Source of the DNA: DAOUJI01 sp965224415
GTDB taxonomy: Bacteria > Chloroflexota > Dehalococcoidia > Lucifugimonadales > JAGWBF01
Assembly (NCBI GenBank): GCA_965224415.1
Contig: CBDCZB010000003.1
Location: forward strand, 372,001 to 436,000
Length of the DNA: 64,000 nt
Direction of reading: 5' to 3'
Below are positions 16,399 to 25,100 of the stretch, piece by piece. Under the pieces are notes generated by a model that saw nothing but the letters and a program-made list of their open reading frames with translations, was not told where the DNA came from and ran no database searches. The number at the start of each line of letters is the position of its first letter. The first letter of the stretch is position 1. The position numbers were made by a program, and so were the translations under genes.

Positions 16399-17733
16399 AT
16401 GAAATCACTAGAACGATATGGCGAGGCAATAGCTGAATACGAGGGTGTAGCTGACATTACTTTCCCAGAGGAGTCTGGGACGGTGTATAAGGGCTACTTC
16501 GAAGCGAAGCAGTTGAGAACAGGGGGCATCGCTATCGGCTTTGTACCTCTCTTGGACGACAACGACTACCCAAGCGGTTCAACCACCCTTAATTTCTATA
16601 GTCCGGAATTCCATGGTCACGACTTGGATAATTGGGAACTGACGTCCAGTGGACAAACCTCGGCAGTCCCCCAAATGGGCTTTTTCGGCGCACCAAGAAG
16701 CGTTGCAGAACCTGCTCTGGTTTTCGGGTCGTCAGGTCTAAGGGCTCGACGCAAGGGGGATACGGAACCCGGCTACTTCAAGGCTCGGTTTCTGGTTTCG
16801 AACCTAATCTGGCACCTCGGGCATAGCGTCCCCAACCACATCACTTTTGAGGCTGGCGCCTTGAAAGTCACGGTCACTCCAGTTGACGATTACTTGGAAA
16901 CTGCAGCCAGTGTCACGGCTATACGAGGTATAGCTCCAACTGCAGTAGTTATGATCGAGAGTCCTGATCACCGCAGACGATCATTAGAAGAATATGTTGA
17001 TTATATGAATATCCTAATCTCTATATTCAGGCTCACGACCGGGAACAGAGTAGACTGGTACTTTGGTGAAGCCTTGGAAGTTCCGTCAGCACGAGTTGTG
17101 GAAAGGATTCATAAGGACGCCGTAACTGGTCCCTTTTCCAAGACTATCAGGTTCAGTGCCAACATTCCACTTTTGGGAGGACTCATAAGTGCATTCTTCA
17201 GCGATGACTGCAAACCGATAAAGCAAGATGACCTAAGGAAGTTGATTGATTACTTTGTCAATTGTTGTGATGAGACGTCCTACCTAGAAGCGCGAGGTCT
17301 TTTGGCCTCGACGCTCGCCGACTTGATCGTCTTGACCCATGCAGAGGTAATGGATTGTCAGAACGTCATGGAGGAGGAAGATTTCAATACTCAAGTCTTG
17401 CCCGCCTTGCAAGCGGCTATTGGGTGCATTGAAGTGCCGGGATTGTCGAATCAGCTTCGGAAACGCGCCTTACAGGAACTTAAAGGTGCTTATCGTCAAA
17501 CTTTTCGCAACCGCCTTAAGCTTCTGGTCAAGAAGACGAACCTATCATTAAATCCCGAGGACCGCGGCCGGGCGGTGAATATAAGGAACGAATTAGTACA
17601 CAAGGGGAAATTCCTCTCAGAGAACAGAAATGATTGGTACGGAGAATACAGTTTCATGATCTGGTTGGACTTTGTGACCCTTTGCAGACTTTCTGGCTAC
17701 GATGGAGAACTGCCGCAATCAATTGTGGGTTAG
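16399..17733 (+). CDS. ApeA/HEPN-like protein, candidate defence gene
   Basis: A 444-residue protein with a beta-rich N-terminal half (ADITFPEESGTVYKGYFEA, TLNFYSPEFHGHDL) and an all-helical C-terminal half ending in R396-NELV-H401 KG, the Rx4H signature of HEPN domains. This plan (N-terminal sandwich followed by an Apea-like HEPN domain) matches ApeA-type proteins, some of which act as single-gene anti-phage abortive-infection RNases. Function here is inferred. The ATG at 16399 follows GGAG about 10 bp upstream (TGTGGAGTATATGCA). The gene looks more AT-rich than its neighbours and lies in a segment bounded by duplicated DNA, which is consistent with horizontal gain. Confidence 0.55.
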   Translation: MKSLERYGEAIAEYEGVADITFPEESGTVYKGYFEAKQLRTGGIAIGFVPLLDDNDYPSGSTTLNFYSPEFHGHDLDNWELTSSGQTSAVPQMGFFGAPRSVAEPALVFGSSGLRARRKGDTEPGYFKARFLVSNLIWHLGHSVPNHITFEAGALKVTVTPVDDYLETAASVTAIRGIAPTAVVMIESPDHRRRSLEEYVDYMNILISIFRLTTGNRVDWYFGEALEVPSARVVERIHKDAVTGPFSKTIRFSANIPLLGGLISAFFSDDCKPIKQDDLRKLIDYFVNCCDETSYLEARGLLASTLADLIVLTHAEVMDCQNVMEEEDFNTQVLPALQAAIGCIEVPGLSNQLRKRALQELKGAYRQTFRNRLKLLVKKTNLSLNPEDRGRAVNIRNELVHKGKFLSENRNDWYGEYSFMIWLDFVTLCRLSGYDGELPQSIVG

Positions 17734-18411
17734 TGCTATGAGTGCCGACAGATGTCTCGGAGAGGGGGCCAGGAGGGAGAAACCATGGAAGTGGGATGGG
17801 TGGGTCTCGGTGTTGGTTGGGGTTGGGGCAGTTGTGCAGCGGCACGGTGAAACGTCCTGTCGACCGATGTCAAGGAGTTGCGGTGCTCGTCGGGAATCCA
17901 CGCCAGGTAGTCATCCAGACTGGCATCGACTCGCGTATGGACATTCCTCGGAATTGGACAGATCAGAGAGATCGTTCCGCACGGTTTCGCGGGTTGAAGC
18001 CAGAAGCCTCTTGACGATAAGCTTTACGAATACCTTACTGAACAGATTGCTAGGACGAACCTCGAAAGATGCCGAATCGAAGAATGTCCTCTGAGCTATA
18101 AATGGCTGGTAGGCAGGTGGACTCTCCTCGTGTTCGACTGACCGGCCGCTGCCGTCCCCGGCGGAGTTGAGGGCCTCCACCCCGGTGGATCGGAGGCTCC
18201 AAATGAACTATCACGGGTTGGCTAACCAACTTCCGGTATCAAGGCCTCCCACCTGAAAGTTCGCAATTCAGTCTTGCCGGGCCCACTCACTCCCAACCAG
18301 GCCACTCGCTCGCTCTCGCTAGAAGGACGGATTCCAGGACATCAGCGAAGAGCAGTTGGGTCGCCGGCTAGGTCTCCCTCAGCCACACACCTTAGATTCA
18401 GCGGTTTCTTG
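17734..18411. other. 678-bp stretch without a supportable gene
   Basis: Short frames occur but none has a family match, ribosome site or typical composition. I see no RNA gene or clear repeat. It separates the ApeA/HEPN-like gene from the convergent DUF4389 gene. Confidence 0.4.
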
Positions 18412-19053
18412 CTAGTCTCCAAGCCGGAAAGGGGGATACCTGTCTGTGGTCAGCAGGGCCATGTAAGCCGCGACCCTGAATCCCCACCGGCCTACTCCAA
18501 CCACAAAGTCGAACATCCCTCTGGGATACGTTCCGGCTATCAGTATCGCCAGCCAAGCGAGGACCGTAACTATTATTGCAATCACACCGAGAACAGCTAG
18601 CGCCACGTAGTGAGGGATAGCCAACAGCCACTTTACGATAGGCAAGAACCTGTTCAGCTCCTCTTGAGCGTTAGGGTATGGGATGTTGAGGTGGACGGAT
18701 TGCTCTTCGTCTGTGGAAGGATACTCATCTCGCAGCAGAAAAAGGAACGAGCCTACCCGAGCGCTGAATCTCTGAAGTTCCAGATTCCAGTCGAACCACC
18801 AGCGAGGGTACTTTTGCCTGAACAAAAGCATCAGCAGCGTGGCAGCCCACACAACGCCACCCGCAAACAGAGGGGAGATGATCTCATCGATTGTCAGGTT
18901 GCCACTCGAAGAATAGCCGCTCACAAGGTCGATAACCACGAGTATTGGGATGACAAGGATTATCCTGAAGAGTGCGCTCAGCCTGTTCCTAGCGCCGTCA
19001 GGATAGTCCACACTATATTGGACCGGATACGTATCGCCCTGACCGTTCTCCAT
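18412..19053 (-). CDS. DUF4389 membrane protein
   Basis: A 213-residue membrane protein. It begins MENGQGDTYPVQYSVDYPDG, followed by hydrophobic segments (ALFRIILVIPILVVIDLV, PLFAGGVVWAATLLMLLF, LLAIPHYVALAVLGVIAI with VTVLAWLAILIAG) and repeated RYPPFRLGD / DEYPSTDEE loops that mark DUF4389. The family is common in Actinomycetota and Chloroflexota; its role is unknown. The ATG at 19053 is preceded by the complement of AGGAATGCG. It lies in the segment between the two flavoprotein gene ends. Confidence 0.85.
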   Translation of the reverse strand: MENGQGDTYPVQYSVDYPDGARNRLSALFRIILVIPILVVIDLVSGYSSSGNLTIDEIISPLFAGGVVWAATLLMLLFRQKYPRWWFDWNLELQRFSARVGSFLFLLRDEYPSTDEEQSVHLNIPYPNAQEELNRFLPIVKWLLAIPHYVALAVLGVIAIIVTVLAWLAILIAGTYPRGMFDFVVGVGRWGFRVAAYMALLTTDRYPPFRLGD

Positions 19054-19283
19054 CGCATTCCTCCGAGAGATTTCGGTATTGCCCGGAGACAGCCGTCAGT
19101 AAAACACCGCATCGTGGCTGAGTCAAGGACGAACCAACACCCGGTATGGGACATTTTCATTTCTCTCTCCGGCAAACCACTAATGCCCAATGGTCAGTTT
19201 TCCCATATGGCCATTTTCATGTGTGCATAGCGCGCAGGTGGTCTCATCATGACCTGAAAGGCATTCGGGTCGGAAAGCGTTGG

Positions 19284-19363
19284 ACCTCATGGTCAGTGAA
19301 CGGGCCGTTGAGAACCACGGGCGGTTCCTGCTGGGCCACCCCCACGCCAACCCCATGGGGTAG
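19284..19363 (+). pseudogene. duplicated 3' end of the acyl-CoA dehydrogenase-fold gene
   Basis: These 80 bp match 15981-16060 with about three differences and end in the same MVSERAVENHGRFLLGHP(H)ANPMG and TAG. Two of the differences are synonymous. Nothing of the gene is found upstream. It is either the end of a decayed tandem paralogue or the regenerated end left by an insertion at this gene's 3' terminus. Confidence 0.8.
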
Positions 19364-19397
19364 AACCGTCCACTGCAACGACGAGCGACCGCGTATA

Positions 19398-19438
19398 CAA
19401 GCCACGGCCCCCGACTAAATCGGGGGCCGTGGCTTGTC
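19398..19438. terminator. bidirectional terminator hairpin
   Basis: An 18-bp perfect stem (ACAAGCCACGGCCCCCGA against TCGGGGGCCGTGGCTTGT) around CTAAA, lying between the 3'-end fragment on the plus strand and the end of the aconitase gene on the minus strand. It can terminate transcripts from both sides. Confidence 0.8.
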
Positions 19439-19464
19439 TAAGACTATTCGCAGATTATTGGAGT

Positions 19465-21741
19465 TTAGCCCCCACGCAGCAAGTTCAGCGCCGCGCCAGC
19501 CTTGAACCACTCGATTTGGGTGGGGTTCATTGTCTGGAGCAGGTTAAGGTCCTCGGTCGTGCCGTCAGCGTGGTGCAGCCGGGCCGTGACGGGCTTGCCG
19601 GGGGCCAGGTCCTTCAGACCGATCAGGCTGATGCGGTCGGCTTCCTGCACCTTGTCATAGTCGGCGGCGTCCTCGAAGGTGAGGGGCAGCAAACCCTGCT
19701 TCTTCAGGTTGGTCTCATGGATGCGGGCGAAGGTTCGGGTGATGATGGCCGCTGCGCCCAATAGCCTGGGAGACATGGCTGCGTGTTCTCGGCTGCTCCC
19801 CTCGCCGTAGTTGTAGTCTCCAACCGCCACCCAGCGTTTGCCCTGGGCCTTGTAGTGGCGGGCGATCTGGGGTATGGGCTGGCCGGTCTCTCCCGTAAGC
19901 TGGTTGAGGCCCTCTCCCGACTTGTCAGTGTAGGAGTTGGTGGCCCCGAGGAACATGTTGTCGCTCAAGTTGTCCAGGTGGCCGCGGAACCTGAGCCAAG
20001 GCCCGGCTGGGGAGATGTGGTCGGTGGTGCATTTCCCCTTGGCCTTCAACAGGACCTGCAGCTCCAGGAAGTCCTCCCCGTCCCAGGGCTCGAAGGGTTC
20101 CAGCGCCTGCAGACGGTTGCTGGCGGGGTCTACGTGCACCTCCACCGAGTCCCCGTCCTCTTCGGGTTCCACGTACACGTCTGTTGCTTGCACAAAGCCT
20201 CCGGCGGGAATCTCCGGGGCCGACTTGGGCGGCTCCAGCTTGAAGGTTTCGCCGGAAGGAGCGGTTACTTCATCGGTAAGGGGATTGAACGAGAGGCGGC
20301 CCGCCAGGGAGTAGGCGATGACTATCTCAGGGCTGGTTATGAAAGCGGCGGTGTCGGCCCGGCCGTCGTTCCGACGGGGGAAGTTGCGGTTGAAGGAGGT
20401 GACGATGGTGTTGGGCTGGCCGTCGGCCACGTCGTCTCGCTTCCACTGGCCGATGCAGGGCCCGCAGGCGTTTGCCAGGACGGTTGCGCCGATGTCTCCC
20501 AGGGACTGCATTTGGCCGTCTCGCTCGATGGTGGCCCGAATCTGTTCGGAACCCGGAGTCACGAGCAGGGGAATGTTCACCGAGAAACCTCTTGCCTTGG
20601 CCTGCTCGGCCACGTCGGCGGCCCTGGACATGTCCTCGTAGGACGAGTTGGTGCAGCTTCCAATAAGGCAGTCGGATATGTGGTCGACATACCCCTTTTC
20701 CTGCACCTCTTTGGCCATTTGGGATATGGGCCGGGCGAGGTCCGGGGTGTGGGGTCCCACAACTTGGGGTTCCAGGCTGGACAGGTCTATCTCCACCACC
20801 CTGTGATAGTAGCTCTCCGGGTCCTGCACCGCCTCGTCGTCGGCTGCCAGCAGGCTGCGGTTCGCCTCTGCCAGGTCGGCCAAAGCTCCCCGTTGGGTGG
20901 CCCTGAGATAGGTGGCCATGCGGCTGTCAAAGGGGAACACGGAGCAGGTTGCCCCTAATTCGGCTCCCATGTTGGTGATGGTGGCTTTGCCTGTGCAGCT
21001 TATGGACTCGGCTCCTGGGCCGAAGTATTCGATGATGGCGTTGGTGCCCCCGGAGACCGTGAGGACTCCGGCCAGGTACAGGATGATGTCTTTAGGAGCC
21101 GTCCATCCGCTCAACTCCCCGGTCAGGCGCACTCCGACGGAGGTGGGGTACTTCAGTTCCCAGGGAAGCCCAGCCATCACGTCGGCTCCGTCGGCTCCTC
21201 CCACTCCAATGGCCAGCATCCCCAGGCCGCCGGCGTTGGGGGTGTGGGAGTCGGTGCCTATCATTAACCCGCCCGGGAAGGCGTAGTTTTCGAGAACGAC
21301 CTGGTGGATAATGCCTGCCCCAGGCTTCCAGAAACCCATTCCATACTTTCGGGCGGAGGACTCCAGGAAGTGGTAGACCTCGCTGTTCTCGTTGAGGGCG
21401 TCCTGGGTGTCCGCCCGGCCCTCGACACGCGCCTGGATCAAGTGGTCGCAATGTATCGTCGTGGGCACGGCGACCCTATTCCGTCCGGCCTGCATGAACT
21501 GGAGCACCGCCATCTGGCCGGTCACGTCCTGGTGGGCCACACGGTCGGGCCGGAGCATGAGATAGCTGTCCCCCGCCGCCAATTCCTGGCTTTCGGGGTC
21601 GTCCAGGTGGCCGAGGAGAATCTTCTCGGCCAGATTGAGGGGCCTGCCCAGCTTCCGACGGGCCACGGCCAGGTTGGCTTCAACTGTCTTATATGCCGCT
21701 TCGACGAATTCGGGGGTGGAGTCTATAACGTTGGTTGTCAT
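19465..21741 (-). CDS. acn: aconitate hydratase
   Basis: A 758-residue aconitase of the mitochondrial type. It interconverts citrate and isocitrate in the TCA cycle using a 4Fe-4S cluster. The cluster cysteines are visible in LIGSCTNSSYEDM and ANACGPCIGQW. Other landmarks are VPTTIHCDHLIQA, LMIGTDSHTPNAGGLGMLAIGVGGADG, SFNRNFPRRNDGR and, in the swivel domain, GDYNYGEGSSREHAA followed by ITRTFARIHETNLKKQG. Length matches the mitochondrial subgroup (about 750-780). The gene is monocistronic here, ending at a strong bidirectional terminator. An Lrp/AsnC regulator lies just upstream on the same strand. Confidence 0.95.
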   Translation of the reverse strand: MTTNVIDSTPEFVEAAYKTVEANLAVARRKLGRPLNLAEKILLGHLDDPESQELAAGDSYLMLRPDRVAHQDVTGQMAVLQFMQAGRNRVAVPTTIHCDHLIQARVEGRADTQDALNENSEVYHFLESSARKYGMGFWKPGAGIIHQVVLENYAFPGGLMIGTDSHTPNAGGLGMLAIGVGGADGADVMAGLPWELKYPTSVGVRLTGELSGWTAPKDIILYLAGVLTVSGGTNAIIEYFGPGAESISCTGKATITNMGAELGATCSVFPFDSRMATYLRATQRGALADLAEANRSLLAADDEAVQDPESYYHRVVEIDLSSLEPQVVGPHTPDLARPISQMAKEVQEKGYVDHISDCLIGSCTNSSYEDMSRAADVAEQAKARGFSVNIPLLVTPGSEQIRATIERDGQMQSLGDIGATVLANACGPCIGQWKRDDVADGQPNTIVTSFNRNFPRRNDGRADTAAFITSPEIVIAYSLAGRLSFNPLTDEVTAPSGETFKLEPPKSAPEIPAGGFVQATDVYVEPEEDGDSVEVHVDPASNRLQALEPFEPWDGEDFLELQVLLKAKGKCTTDHISPAGPWLRFRGHLDNLSDNMFLGATNSYTDKSGEGLNQLTGETGQPIPQIARHYKAQGKRWVAVGDYNYGEGSSREHAAMSPRLLGAAAIITRTFARIHETNLKKQGLLPLTFEDAADYDKVQEADRISLIGLKDLAPGKPVTARLHHADGTTEDLNLLQTMNPTQIEWFKAGAALNLLRGG

Positions 21742-21806
21742 GCTTGGCCTCCGTCTATGGAATTGGATTTGGGAGTTGGCTTATTGCGCCGCCGGTCCCG
21801 TTATCA

Positions 21807-22247
21807 CTACAGTATCAGTCCATAGGTGCGTTTCTTGATGGCCAGGTTGACGAAGGTCTCGGTCCGGGTGATTCCTGATATGATGCCTATCTTCCCCCGG
21901 ATGAAGTTGCCCAACTGCTCGGTGGACTCGACTCCCACCCAGGCGAATATGTCCCATGCCCCCGTGGTAATGGCGACGTAGTGGGCCTCGTCCAACGATG
22001 ATATGGACTCGGCCACTTCGTCGACCCGGCCCGGGGAAGTCTGCACTCCGATGAGGGCGGCAGTGGCATAGCCCATCTCCTCCAGGTTAGGCACCGCTAT
22101 GACCTTGACCACCTCGTCTTCCATGAGGCGGCGCAGCCTTCGTCTCACCGTGCCCTCGCTGACGCCTACGTCCCGGGCTATCTTGGCGTTTGAGGCGCGT
22201 CCGTCAGCCTGAAGGAGGTTGATGATTCTGCCGTCCAGTTCATCCAT
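21807..22247 (-). CDS. Lrp/AsnC family transcriptional regulator
   Basis: A 146-residue regulator starting MDELDGRIINLLQADGRASN, with the AsnC-type HTH (AKIARDVGVSEGTVRRRLRRL) and the C-terminal RAM ligand domain (AHYVAITTGAWDIFAWVGVE, ending TFVNLAIKKRTYG). The ATG at 22247 follows a GGAG 9 nt upstream and gives the canonical start; an upstream start at 22304 would add an atypical tail. Such proteins sense amino acids or related metabolites and often regulate neighbours. It is 66 bp upstream of aconitase, so it could precede acn in one transcript, though control of acn is only a guess. Confidence 0.9.
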   Translation of the reverse strand: MDELDGRIINLLQADGRASNAKIARDVGVSEGTVRRRLRRLMEDEVVKVIAVPNLEEMGYATAALIGVQTSPGRVDEVAESISSLDEAHYVAITTGAWDIFAWVGVESTEQLGNFIRGKIGIISGITRTETFVNLAIKKRTYGLIL

Positions 22248-22433
22248 AACCGTCGCTCCGGAATAGGGTATCGGGGAGATATGATAGAGTAGAGCAGTAA
22301 TCAAGTCAATGGTTGACTATTTTCGGCGGCAACCGAGCGAAAACCATCGCTTTCATTCACGAATCAATTGTTCCTTGGCCTTGGCACGCCTTGCCGTCCG
22401 CCTAGGGTTCTAGTATATTTGAGGACTAAGAAT

Positions 22434-22525
22434 GGAGGGATCGCATAGTGGTCTAGTGCGGGCGCCTGCTAAGCGCTTAGCCTGAGAAATCGGGCTCATG
22501 GGTTCGAATCCCATTCCCTCCGCCA
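22434..22525 (+). tRNA. tRNA-Ser(GCT)
   Basis: Cloverleaf readable by eye: acceptor GGAGGGA / TCCCTCC, anticodon loop CTGCTAA with GCT, a long variable arm (AGCCTGAGAAATCGGGCT), T-arm ATGGGTTCGAATCCCAT, discriminator G and an encoded CCA. The long variable arm and anticodon assign serine (AGC/AGU codons). DNA 3' of it looks like a decayed integrated element. Confidence 0.95.
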
Positions 22526-22568
22526 AGTCCAGGCCATTCTAGGCGCAAATCAGCCTACTGCATAGAAT

Positions 22569-22591
22569 CGGTTATCACTTACGGTATCACT
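22569..22591 (-). repeat. remnant of an integrase leader sequence
   Basis: Twenty-three bases here match 56316-56338, the sequence immediately upstream of the second integrase's ATG, at 21 of 23 positions. The match includes the purine-rich ribosome site on the minus strand (AAGTGATAACCG). No integrase coding sequence follows, so an integrase once next to tRNA-Ser has probably been lost. Confidence 0.5.
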
Positions 22592-22871
22592 GTCGACGTT
22601 GATCGTCTGGGCTGCCCATGTGTATGGTGGTTGTGGGCGTCGGATTGCAGCCCCGACTCCCGCGTTTCTGAGAGAAGGCCCAGCGGTTAAGCATCCCCGC
22701 CGGGCCTTCTCTTTTGTCTCAGGCGTGGAAGGTTCTTACAGCCTAACATCAACCCTTCACAGAATCCACGGAGAGCGCATTTCAGGGGTACAGGTGGGTT
22801 TTCCCCGCGCCCGGTCAACGCCGGTCGGCTGCTGAGCCACGATCGGATTCTGAAACGGGTCTGCGTCCTGA

Positions 22872-23015
22872 CCGGTTCGCACCGCCGTGATGAACCTGCG
22901 GAGCAAGCTGGACGAGGACGCGGACAAGCCCACGCTCGCCTTCAAGGAGCCGCGCGTAGGATACCGGATGCCGAAGGGGGAGACGGAGGAAAGCGTGAGC
23001 GGCGTGGAAGGATAG
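22872..23015 (+). pseudogene. response regulator C-terminal winged-helix fragment
   Basis: A frame beginning after a TGA at 22869 reads PVRTAVMNLRSKLDEDADKP, then TLAFKEPRVGYRMPKGE and stops at 23013. This matches the end of OmpR-type DNA-binding domains ('LRxKLxxDxxxPxxIxTVxGVGYRM'). The receiver domain and most of the HTH are missing, so it is a truncated relic. Confidence 0.6.
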
Positions 23016-23142
23016 GGCGAGCGCCGTTACCTGTAGGCCGTCAGCGAAAATGGGACAACAGAGGGGGTAGAAAAACCCGAGAGATTTGAGGTGGGGTCAG
23101 CTCCCTGTATGAGGTAGAGCGCTTCAGATAGAGGAGCCAAAG

Positions 23143-23550
23143 ATGTCCCAGACAGAAACAGGTAAAACAGCGGCCGCCGATGAACGCACAGAGGCGGCCA
23201 GGTCCTTCGTCAGAACGGTTAAGGCTGCTACTCGGCGCAAGTACACCCCGGAAGAGAAGATTCGTATCGTGCTTGAGGGCTTCCGCCGCGAGATCACGGT
23301 GAGTGATTTGTGCAGGCGGGAGGGCATCAAGCCTCACTCCCACTACTCGTGGACCAAGGAGTTTATGGAGGCAGGGAAGGAGAGGCTTACCCGCGACAGC
23401 GTGCGAGACGCCACTAGGCAGGAGGTCCATCAGCTCAAGCGGGAGAACGGGGAGCTAAAGCAGTTGGTCGCCGATCTGTCCCTTTAGGTATATCATCTCA
23501 AAAAAACGTCCATACCAGTGCCTCAGGGCGCCGGCGGTATCAGCAGATGA
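23143..23550 (+). pseudogene. IS3-family OrfA with premature stop
   Basis: A transposase OrfA (MSQTETGKTAAADERTEAA, RRKYTPEEKIRIVLEGF, SDLCRREGIKPHSHYSWTKEF, ELKQLVADLSL) that meets TAG at 23485. The same frame then continues VYHLKKTSIPVPQGAGG to a TGA at 23548, which is how intact relatives end; the TAG thus replaces a Glu codon. The beginning of orfB (GRRRYQQMSGAEKAEA) is detectable at about 23527-23580 and is then lost, so the element is dead. Confidence 0.7.
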
Positions 23551-23605
23551 GTGGCGCAGAGAAGGCGGAGGCGCGTATGCCGAAGCCCAACGGCAAGGTG
23601 TACAG

Positions 23606-23782
23606 GTGATTGGTCCGTTGACTTGGCGGAAGGGGAAGAAACCTAGTCGGCGGTTGTGGGTCAAGGCAAGGCCAGCGGCCCTAGAACGTGCCGGGCGGCG
23701 GTGTCGGAATTGCGGGAAAGCGGGCCGTCTTGAGGGGGATAGCCCATGCACGAGGCTAAAACGCGCTGTGTGTACGCCCTAG
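23606..23782 (+). pseudogene. HNH endonuclease fragment (phage-type)
   Basis: The frame reads WRKGKKPSRRLWVKARPAAL, then ERAGRRCRNCGKAGRLEGD. The pattern 'R..VL.R.G..C..CG..GRLE' is the start of an HNH domain. The following DH...PMHE expected in HNH is found only after a frame change (PMHEA in another frame near 23750), so the gene is broken. Small HNH genes commonly precede phage terminase genes. Confidence 0.4.
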
Positions 23783-23980
23783 ACGCCTTGCAGACGTTGT
23801 GTGTTAGCTGTCATTGGGCTAAGACCGCGCGGGAGAACTCCGGCCCTGGCATGGGACGTTCGGCATGGCGGGCCGTCCCGGCTGAGCGCATGGTCGACGC
23901 CTAGCGTCTATGCCTAGAGATGACATTCTCACGGCGGCGGCAGTGAGGTGGAATCGCCTTTACGTTGCGGGAGCGCCTAA
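23783..23980. other. 198-bp stretch, no gene seen
   Basis: No frame, RNA or repeat could be supported between the HNH remnant and the capsid-like remnant. It is probably decayed phage DNA. Confidence 0.3.
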
Positions 23981-24325
23981 ATGACACCGCTGGAGACCCT
24001 CGAAAATCGTGCATCAGAGATACGCGCCAGCCTGTCCGAACTTGGCGGACTTGAGGACTTCACGGATGAGACGCGCGCCGAACTTGCCGCCTTGAGGCGG
24101 GAGCGCCAAGACAACGAATCCAAGCGGAACGCGCTCAGGACAGCTGGTGACGGGCCTACGCCGCCCGTAGAGACGCCCAACGACGGGGAAGGTGGAACAC
24201 CACCCCGCCTGCGTCGATTGCTCCAACTGGGCAACATGGGCGCGATGGTGGACGGCGTCATCGACAAGCGTTCCAGCTGCGACGTGGCCAACGAGGAAAT
24301 GCGCCAACACTGCGGCTTGGCCCCC
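23981..24325 (+). pseudogene. phage capsid-like N-terminal fragment
   Basis: A frame starting MTPLETLENRASEIRASLSE with a coiled-coil stretch (RAELAALRRERQDNESKRNAL), then GNMGAMVDGVIDKRSS. It resembles the scaffold (delta) region and start of HK97-type major capsid proteins. After about residue 115 the sequence loses coherence, where IS21-like end sequence appears to begin. The family assignment is tentative; a coiled-coil protein of other origin is possible. Confidence 0.35.
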
Positions 24326-24503
24326 GGTGGCCCCCGGGCAGGTTCCCTGTCATGGCGGAGGCATGTTGGGCCACTGGGGCGGCACTGTTCAGGGAAAAGG
24401 TCCTCGCCAACTGGCCGGCATAAATGTCGGCGCCAATTGTTCAGGGAATTGCCCTGCTGACGGGCGGGTCAGCAGAAGACAGGCGGGAAGGTCCTGATGC
24501 TGC

Positions 24504-25100
24504 CTATTCTTCGTGAGGCTCGTCTCGAGTTTGGGAGGCGGTTCCCTCTCTGCTGCGCCGGAGGCGGCAGCTGTCGCCGTTCATCTCCAGGATGTGGACG
24601 TGGTGGGTGAGGCGTTCCGACCCGAAGACCTGGGTCCGCTCGTCGAAGGGGAGGTTGGCGGTGACCAGGATGGAGCCCCGCTCGCAGCGCTGGCTGAAGA
24701 CCTCGAAGAGCAGTTCCGCCCCGGTGGGGGACGAAGCCCAGCTCGTCGACGATGAGCAGGCTGAGGCGGGACAGCTGCCGCTGCAGGTTGAGCAGCCGTC
24801 TTTCATCCCTGCCTGGCCTCCATCAGCTCGTGGACCAGGGCGGCGGCGGTGAATCCCACCGACATTCCCCGCTGGCAGGCGGCCAAGCCCAGCCCCAGGG
24901 CGACGTGGGTCTTGCCGGAGCCGCTGGCGCCGACGGCGATGACGTTCTCCCGCCTCTGGATGCATTCGCAGCGGGCCAGCTCCATCACCAGGGCCCTGTT
25001 CACCGAGGGGATGGCCATAAAGTCGAAGGCGTCCAGGCTCTTGGCAGCGGGGAAGCGGGCGCCGCGGCTCGCGTCGCGATGTTCCAACTCACTGCTGTTG
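24504..25100 (-). pseudogene. istB: IS21-family helper ATPase IstB, frameshifted
   Basis: Two frames together reproduce IstB. The upstream one reads ARFPAAKSLDAFDFMAIPSV, LVMELARCECIQRRENVIAV with Walker A GASGSGKTH, and ends ALVHELMEARQG. The downstream one carries the Walker B/sensor part PTGAELLFEVFSQRCERGSI, LVTANLPFDERTQVFGSERL and HHVHILEMNGDSCRLRRS. A frameshift separates them near 24800, and the N-terminal domain is missing. IstA is absent. Short GTTCAGGGAA repeats at 24387 and 24437 may be an IS21 end. Confidence 0.75.

Noticed and set aside
19783..20958. Long plus-strand open frame opposite aconitase (391 codons)
   Set aside because: It is antisense to a well-supported aconitase gene. 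High GC makes long antisense frames common, and its residues show no family pattern.
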